From positions 1-64,000 of the forward strand of contig JAMLHL010000013.1 in the NCBI GenBank assembly GCA_023957125.1: 64,000 bases of DNA, in the 5' to 3' direction. This document shows, one piece after another, positions 61,030-64,000 of this stretch; positions within the stretch are counted from its first letter, which is position 1; every line of letters starts with the position of its first letter. The DNA comes from Chitinophagaceae bacterium. GTDB lineage: Bacteria > Bacteroidota > Bacteroidia > Chitinophagales > Chitinophagaceae. The translations under genes and the position numbers were made by a program. Under the pieces are notes generated by a model. That model worked only from the letters and a program-made list of their open reading frames with translations. It searched no databases and had not been told where the DNA came from.

Positions 61030-61806
61030 CTACCCAACATTTCCCGCCCTGCAAATAAAACCTCCGTTCAGCAACGATGGTTTATTGTATAGGAAGGGGG
61101 AGCCGTCAGCACCGGTCATGAGGGCGCCGCCGGCTTCCGCTATTGCCTGACCGGCAGCCGTATCCCATTCCATAGTGGGACCATGACGGTAATAGATATG
61201 CGCTGACCCCTCCGCTACCCTGCAAAATTTTAACGAACTGCCTGCTGCAATCGTTTTAACCACCGGGTAAGCTTTCAGCACTTCCTGCTCTTCCTCACTG
61301 GCATGCGAACGGCTGCCAATAGCCGTCCAGGCCTTTGCATTTTTATCTGCAAATAATGGTTGCCAGTCCTGGTCTTCCTTTTTCCGCCAACCGCCGGTTT
61401 GCTCCGAACCAAAATACATCGTATCATGCGCAGGCGCGTAAATAACCCCCATTACCGAATGGCGCCTGTGGATCAACGCAATATTTACGGTAAAATCATC
61501 CCTGCGATGAATAAATTCTTTGGTGCCATCCAGAGGATCCACACACCAGTAATAATCCCAGTTCTTTCTCTCGTCATACGATACCGCAGCGCCTTCTTCC
61601 GACAAAACAGGAATGCCGGGAAACAAATCCCTTAAACCCTTTGCGATAATCGTATGTGCCGCTTTATCCGCAATGGTCAACGGTGTACGGTCGTCTTTTA
61701 CCGCCACATGTATCCGGCCTTCCGAATGGTAAACTTCCATGATCGCCTCCCCTGCCTGTTGTGCCACCGGCAGTATCTTTTCTATTAAGGCACGGTCTAT
61801 TGTCAT
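61030..61806 (-). CDS. cysQ: 3'(2'),5'-bisphosphate nucleotidase
   Basis: Inositol-monophosphatase-fold, Mg-dependent phosphatase that removes the 3'-phosphate from PAP (and PAPS). 258 residues. Landmarks: KDDRTPLTIADKAAHTII, LSEEGAAVSYDERKNW, the metal motif WCVDPLDGTKEFI (D-P-L-D-G-T), DDFTVNIALI, and the second metal region GPTMEWDTAAGQAIAEAGG. Its ATG overlaps the stop of the sulfotransferase gene (61803-61806), which makes functional sense: sulfotransfer yields PAP, which inhibits the transferase and must be cleared. Confidence 0.96.
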   Translation of the reverse strand: MTIDRALIEKILPVAQQAGEAIMEVYHSEGRIHVAVKDDRTPLTIADKAAHTIIAKGLRDLFPGIPVLSEEGAAVSYDERKNWDYYWCVDPLDGTKEFIHRRDDFTVNIALIHRRHSVMGVIYAPAHDTMYFGSEQTGGWRKKEDQDWQPLFADKNAKAWTAIGSRSHASEEEQEVLKAYPVVKTIAAGSSLKFCRVAEGSAHIYYRHGPTMEWDTAAGQAIAEAGGALMTGADGSPFLYNKPSLLNGGFICRAGNVG

Positions 61807-62819
61807 CTCAAAACAATTCCCGATTTAATGGATTGCAGTATCTTCAACTGCCCCTGTCGTTTTTCTACATCGTTCCCGGGCGCCGTAGTCATAAACTTTT
61901 CCTTAGCCGTTTTGTTAAATAACAGATACGCCACAATGGCTTTCTCACTCACCAGCTCCGGGTGCTGAAGCCGGCTGTACAAAGGGTAACCCAGGGATTG
62001 CAGCGTATCGCCGGCCACCCATTCAAATATTTCGATCTCTTCGGGCGTAAGCTCTTTCAGAAATTTTTGCGTATTGTTTTTCATTACCGGCTTTTCAAGA
62101 TTTTTCCACATTTCCCCCGCAGCAGCCGTGGCCTTTGAAGAACCCGATTCATAAAATTTCATCATCTCATCGCTATACGCTATACCTAAAAATGTGCACA
62201 ACCGCTGTACGCTGGCTTCCGGAGCCGCCACCAATTGCTCATAGTTTAATAAAAACACTTTTTCCTCTCCATACTGCCTGTACAAATCCAGGCAAATATC
62301 CTGTTCCTTTTTCCATTGCAGCGCCAACGGATATACATGCTTGTCGCCAACGATCGCCTTTTTAAACGACAGCGCCACATCTCTGCCATCGCGGTAAAGA
62401 AAAATATATTTCAGGTGCAAACCATACTGCTCCATCTCTCTCGCATAAAAAAGATTTTGCATGCTTTTGCTGCACCAGTACCGGGCGCCCTTACTACGGG
62501 CGGCTGCTTCATAGATAAGCCGGAACGCTTCAAAAATATGATAGCTGCGCGACTGAACGATGATAGCATTTTTATCCAGCGCCACACCTTCCCAGGGAAC
62601 GGGATTAGCGCGGGTGTAATCCACCACATCACCTACCAGCAGCGCATAGCGTTGCTGATCCATAGGTTCATACAGGGGCAATAGCGGAATAAAATTGTGC
62701 AGCAAATGCGGCGGATGCGGCGCCGCTATCTCCGGGTGCTGTTCCAGCATCACCCGCAACAGATTGGAGCCTGAACGTTGCGTACCGATAAACTGTATCC
62801 CCGATAAAAAAGCAGACAT
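61803..62819 (-). CDS. PAPS-dependent sulfotransferase
   Basis: A 338-residue cytosolic sulfotransferase. The 5'-phosphosulfate loop is FIGTQRSGSNLLRVMLEQHP (residues 11-30), and the 3'-phosphate-binding region FLYRDGRDVALSFKKAIVGD follows near residue 140. The middle (about 165-230) has QWKKEQDICLDLYRQYGEEK and FLLNYEQLVAAPEASVQRLC typical of bacterial sulfotransferase family 3-like enzymes. The acceptor is unknown: a lipid, polysaccharide or small molecule. Encoded between cysC and cysQ (four-base overlap with the latter). Confidence 0.93.
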   Translation of the reverse strand: MSAFLSGIQFIGTQRSGSNLLRVMLEQHPEIAAPHPPHLLHNFIPLLPLYEPMDQQRYALLVGDVVDYTRANPVPWEGVALDKNAIIVQSRSYHIFEAFRLIYEAAARSKGARYWCSKSMQNLFYAREMEQYGLHLKYIFLYRDGRDVALSFKKAIVGDKHVYPLALQWKKEQDICLDLYRQYGEEKVFLLNYEQLVAAPEASVQRLCTFLGIAYSDEMMKFYESGSSKATAAAGEMWKNLEKPVMKNNTQKFLKELTPEEIEIFEWVAGDTLQSLGYPLYSRLQHPELVSEKAIVAYLLFNKTAKEKFMTTAPGNDVEKRQGQLKILQSIKSGIVLR

Positions 62820-62905
62820 AATGATTTCGTTATTTTATCATCCTGTATTCAATACCGGCCGCTTACCACGAAGCATATTTTTAAGGATGCAGAACGATCC
62901 GGTTT

Positions 62906-63535
62906 TTACTCTCCGGCAGCCGGTTGAATGCCAGGCAATATTTCAGCGTACAATTTTTCCATGCTTTCCGTGGCGCTTTCCACATCCGTATGTAAAATCA
63001 ATCGCGCTTCTACACCCGGTTCAAACGCTGAACCGATGCCGGTAAAATCCGGTATTTCGTTGTTCCGCGCTTTCCGGTATAATCCTTTTACATCCCGTTG
63101 TTCGCATACAGACAACGGGCAATCGAGAAACACTTCAAAAAAACGGTCTTCTGTGATAGCGGCGGCAAGCCGGCGATGTTTTTGCAGGGGTGTGATAAAG
63201 GAACAGATCACGATGATATTTTTCCTGGCCAACAATTTTGCCAGTTCCGCAGCCCGGCGAATATTTTCAGCACGATCCGCTTCACTGAATCCCAGATCTT
63301 TGTTCAGTGTTTTTCGAAGCTCGTCTCCGTCCAGCACCACAGAAAGAAAATGATTTTCAGCCAACCGCTTGTTCAACAGCCCGGCCACCGTAGTCTTTCC
63401 TGAACCGGAAAGTCCGGTGAGCCATACCACTACTCCCTTCTGCCGCAACACACCAGACTCTTCTTCTTTCAGAGAAGAAAAGATGATTGACGCAATATCT
63501 TCCGGAGATTCGGCAGCCCTAAACTTCAGCGACAC
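62906..63535 (-). CDS. cysC: Adenylylsulfate (APS) kinase
   Basis: Phosphorylates APS to PAPS. 209 residues: an N-terminal extension of about 33 residues, then P-loop GLSGSGKTTVAGLLN (about 41-55), LDGDELRKTLNKDLGFSEAD, RAENIRRAAELAKLLARKNI, FLDCPLSVCEQRDVKGLYRK. The start appears to be GTG 63535; no in-frame ATG precedes it before the stop of the upstream gene, which lies in the same frame 33 bases away. PAPS made here would feed the adjacent sulfotransferase. The sulfate adenylyltransferase (cysDN) is not in the window. Confidence 0.95.
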   Translation of the reverse strand: MSLKFRAAESPEDIASIIFSSLKEEESGVLRQKGVVVWLTGLSGSGKTTVAGLLNKRLAENHFLSVVLDGDELRKTLNKDLGFSEADRAENIRRAAELAKLLARKNIIVICSFITPLQKHRRLAAAITEDRFFEVFLDCPLSVCEQRDVKGLYRKARNNEIPDFTGIGSAFEPGVEARLILHTDVESATESMEKLYAEILPGIQPAAGE

Positions 63536-63568
63536 GCGATATGAATTTTTAAAACCATTGATTGAGTT

Positions 63569-64000
63569 TTATTGTTCCTTTATCTCGAGCAACCAGCCTT
63601 TTCCTTTCTCCACCGGTATCGGTTCCCCCACTTTAAAAATTCTTGCCGGTTGAAAATTTTTGATTCCCGTAGCAATAATAACGGCTTTCCCCATATTGAT
63701 ACCCAACCGCCTCCAGTCAATATTCAGGGTAACCTGCGTATCGGTAGTATCCCAACTGGCAATGGAAACCAGCGCCGATCTCTCCTTTTGATACACCGTT
63801 GCCAATACATTTTTATTGCTGGTGGTTACCGGGCATTCATCACTCCAATAACCAATCATCCGGCTACCTTTCATTCCAAACGCATCCCATACTTTCCAGA
63901 TGCCGCCGGGATCATTGCCATCGTAAGGCATACGGTTGGTCATGCCATACAACATACCCCGCCAGGGATTGCCGCCCTTCTCCAGCATTTCTCCCATCAA
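63569..64000 (-). CDS. Glycoside hydrolase-like protein, C-terminal part
   Basis: The gene runs off the right edge; the C-terminal 143 residues are visible. GNPWRGMLYGMTNRMPYDGN and GGIWKVWDAFGMKGSRMIGY resemble the C-terminal part of DUF6067/GH123-like glycoside hydrolases, followed by a beta-sandwich tail (TVYQKERSALVSIASWDTTD, LNIDWRRLGINMGKAVIIAT, WLLEIKEQ). Substrate unknown. The stop codon is in frame with the downstream cysC start, so a shared transcript is likely. Its place beside a sulfation operon is notable. Confidence 0.7.
   Translation of the reverse strand: MMGEMLEKGGNPWRGMLYGMTNRMPYDGNDPGGIWKVWDAFGMKGSRMIGYWSDECPVTTSNKNVLATVYQKERSALVSIASWDTTDTQVTLNIDWRRLGINMGKAVIIATGIKNFQPARIFKVGEPIPVEKGKGWLLEIKEQ

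Noticed and set aside
1-64000. tRNA, rRNA or other stable RNA genes
   Set aside because: Reading for T-loop (GGTTCGA), CCA ends and rRNA core sequences by eye gave only matches inside protein genes. A covariance-model search would be needed to exclude small RNAs.
1-64000. Insertion sequences or prophage
   Set aside because: No transposase, integrase or phage protein is encoded anywhere in the window; the repeats found are not terminal inverted repeats of an IS.

Overview
The window is bacterial chromosome from a member of the Bacteroidota, most likely the Chitinophagaceae or close relatives (the family is inferred). Reasons: moderate GC with AT-rich intergenic DNA, many -7 boxes of the form TAnnTTTG (two with a TTTG -33 box exactly 19 bases upstream, before nadC and before the TetR/efflux operon), few Shine-Dalgarno sites, and families typical of this phylum (DUF5606, DUF1015 beside serC, single-chain glycyl-tRNA synthetase, acidic RpoN, FGly sulfatases, Tat-signalled Gfo/Idh/MocA proteins). 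I saw no rRNA, tRNA, insertion sequence or CRISPR array.

Layout. 1-1126: debris of a polymorphic-toxin-like locus (a toxin tail, two small orphan ORFs, and a duplicated coding remnant). 1318-8908: housekeeping genes on the minus strand (glyS, SUI1/YciH, nadC, a beta-barrel protein, dxs, lplA, a GNAT acetyltransferase). 9426-13297: a CstB-like persulfide dioxygenase/rhodanese fusion, an AhpD-like protein, a lipoprotein, a 104-bp tandem repeat and an enoyl-CoA hydratase. 13468-19751: minus-strand genes (M3 peptidase, DUF5606, ferredoxin reductase-like protein, obg, korB, DUF4197). 19927-31117: adk, a lipoprotein, an APC permease, then AhpD-like, LysR, MmgE/PrpD and ComA-like genes, and two tandem sulfatases. 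31358-38150: a complete TetR-TolC-MFP-RND efflux operon. 38366-45392: DUF502, a zinc phospholipase-like protein, serC-DUF1015, a TPR protein and an acyl-CoA ligase. 45397-46890: two arrays of about 100-bp hairpin-forming repeats on either side of a GxxExxY (PD-(D/E)xK-like) gene. 46949-54951: paaI-like, gntP, DUF983, murF, aldo/keto reductase, a response regulator with Hpt, and rpoN with a membrane protein. 55192-58006: ruvB, a Fur/Zur regulator and SCO, divergent from a MerC-like gene that has a perfect 25-bp palindrome over its promoter. 58051-60670: a Tat-exported isomerase and oxidoreductase, and an RRM protein. 61030-64000: cysQ, sulfotransferase and cysC behind the end of a glycoside hydrolase-like gene.

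The best candidates for undescribed biology are: (1) the GxxExxY gene between repeat arrays that share distinctive first and last units; (2) the PrpD/ComA-like pair with overlapping reading frames, possibly a sulfite-fixing step, in a window rich in sulfur genes; (3) the palindromic operator on the MerC-like promoter beside a Fur/Zur gene; (4) the compact sulfate-activation and sulfotransfer operon at the right edge.
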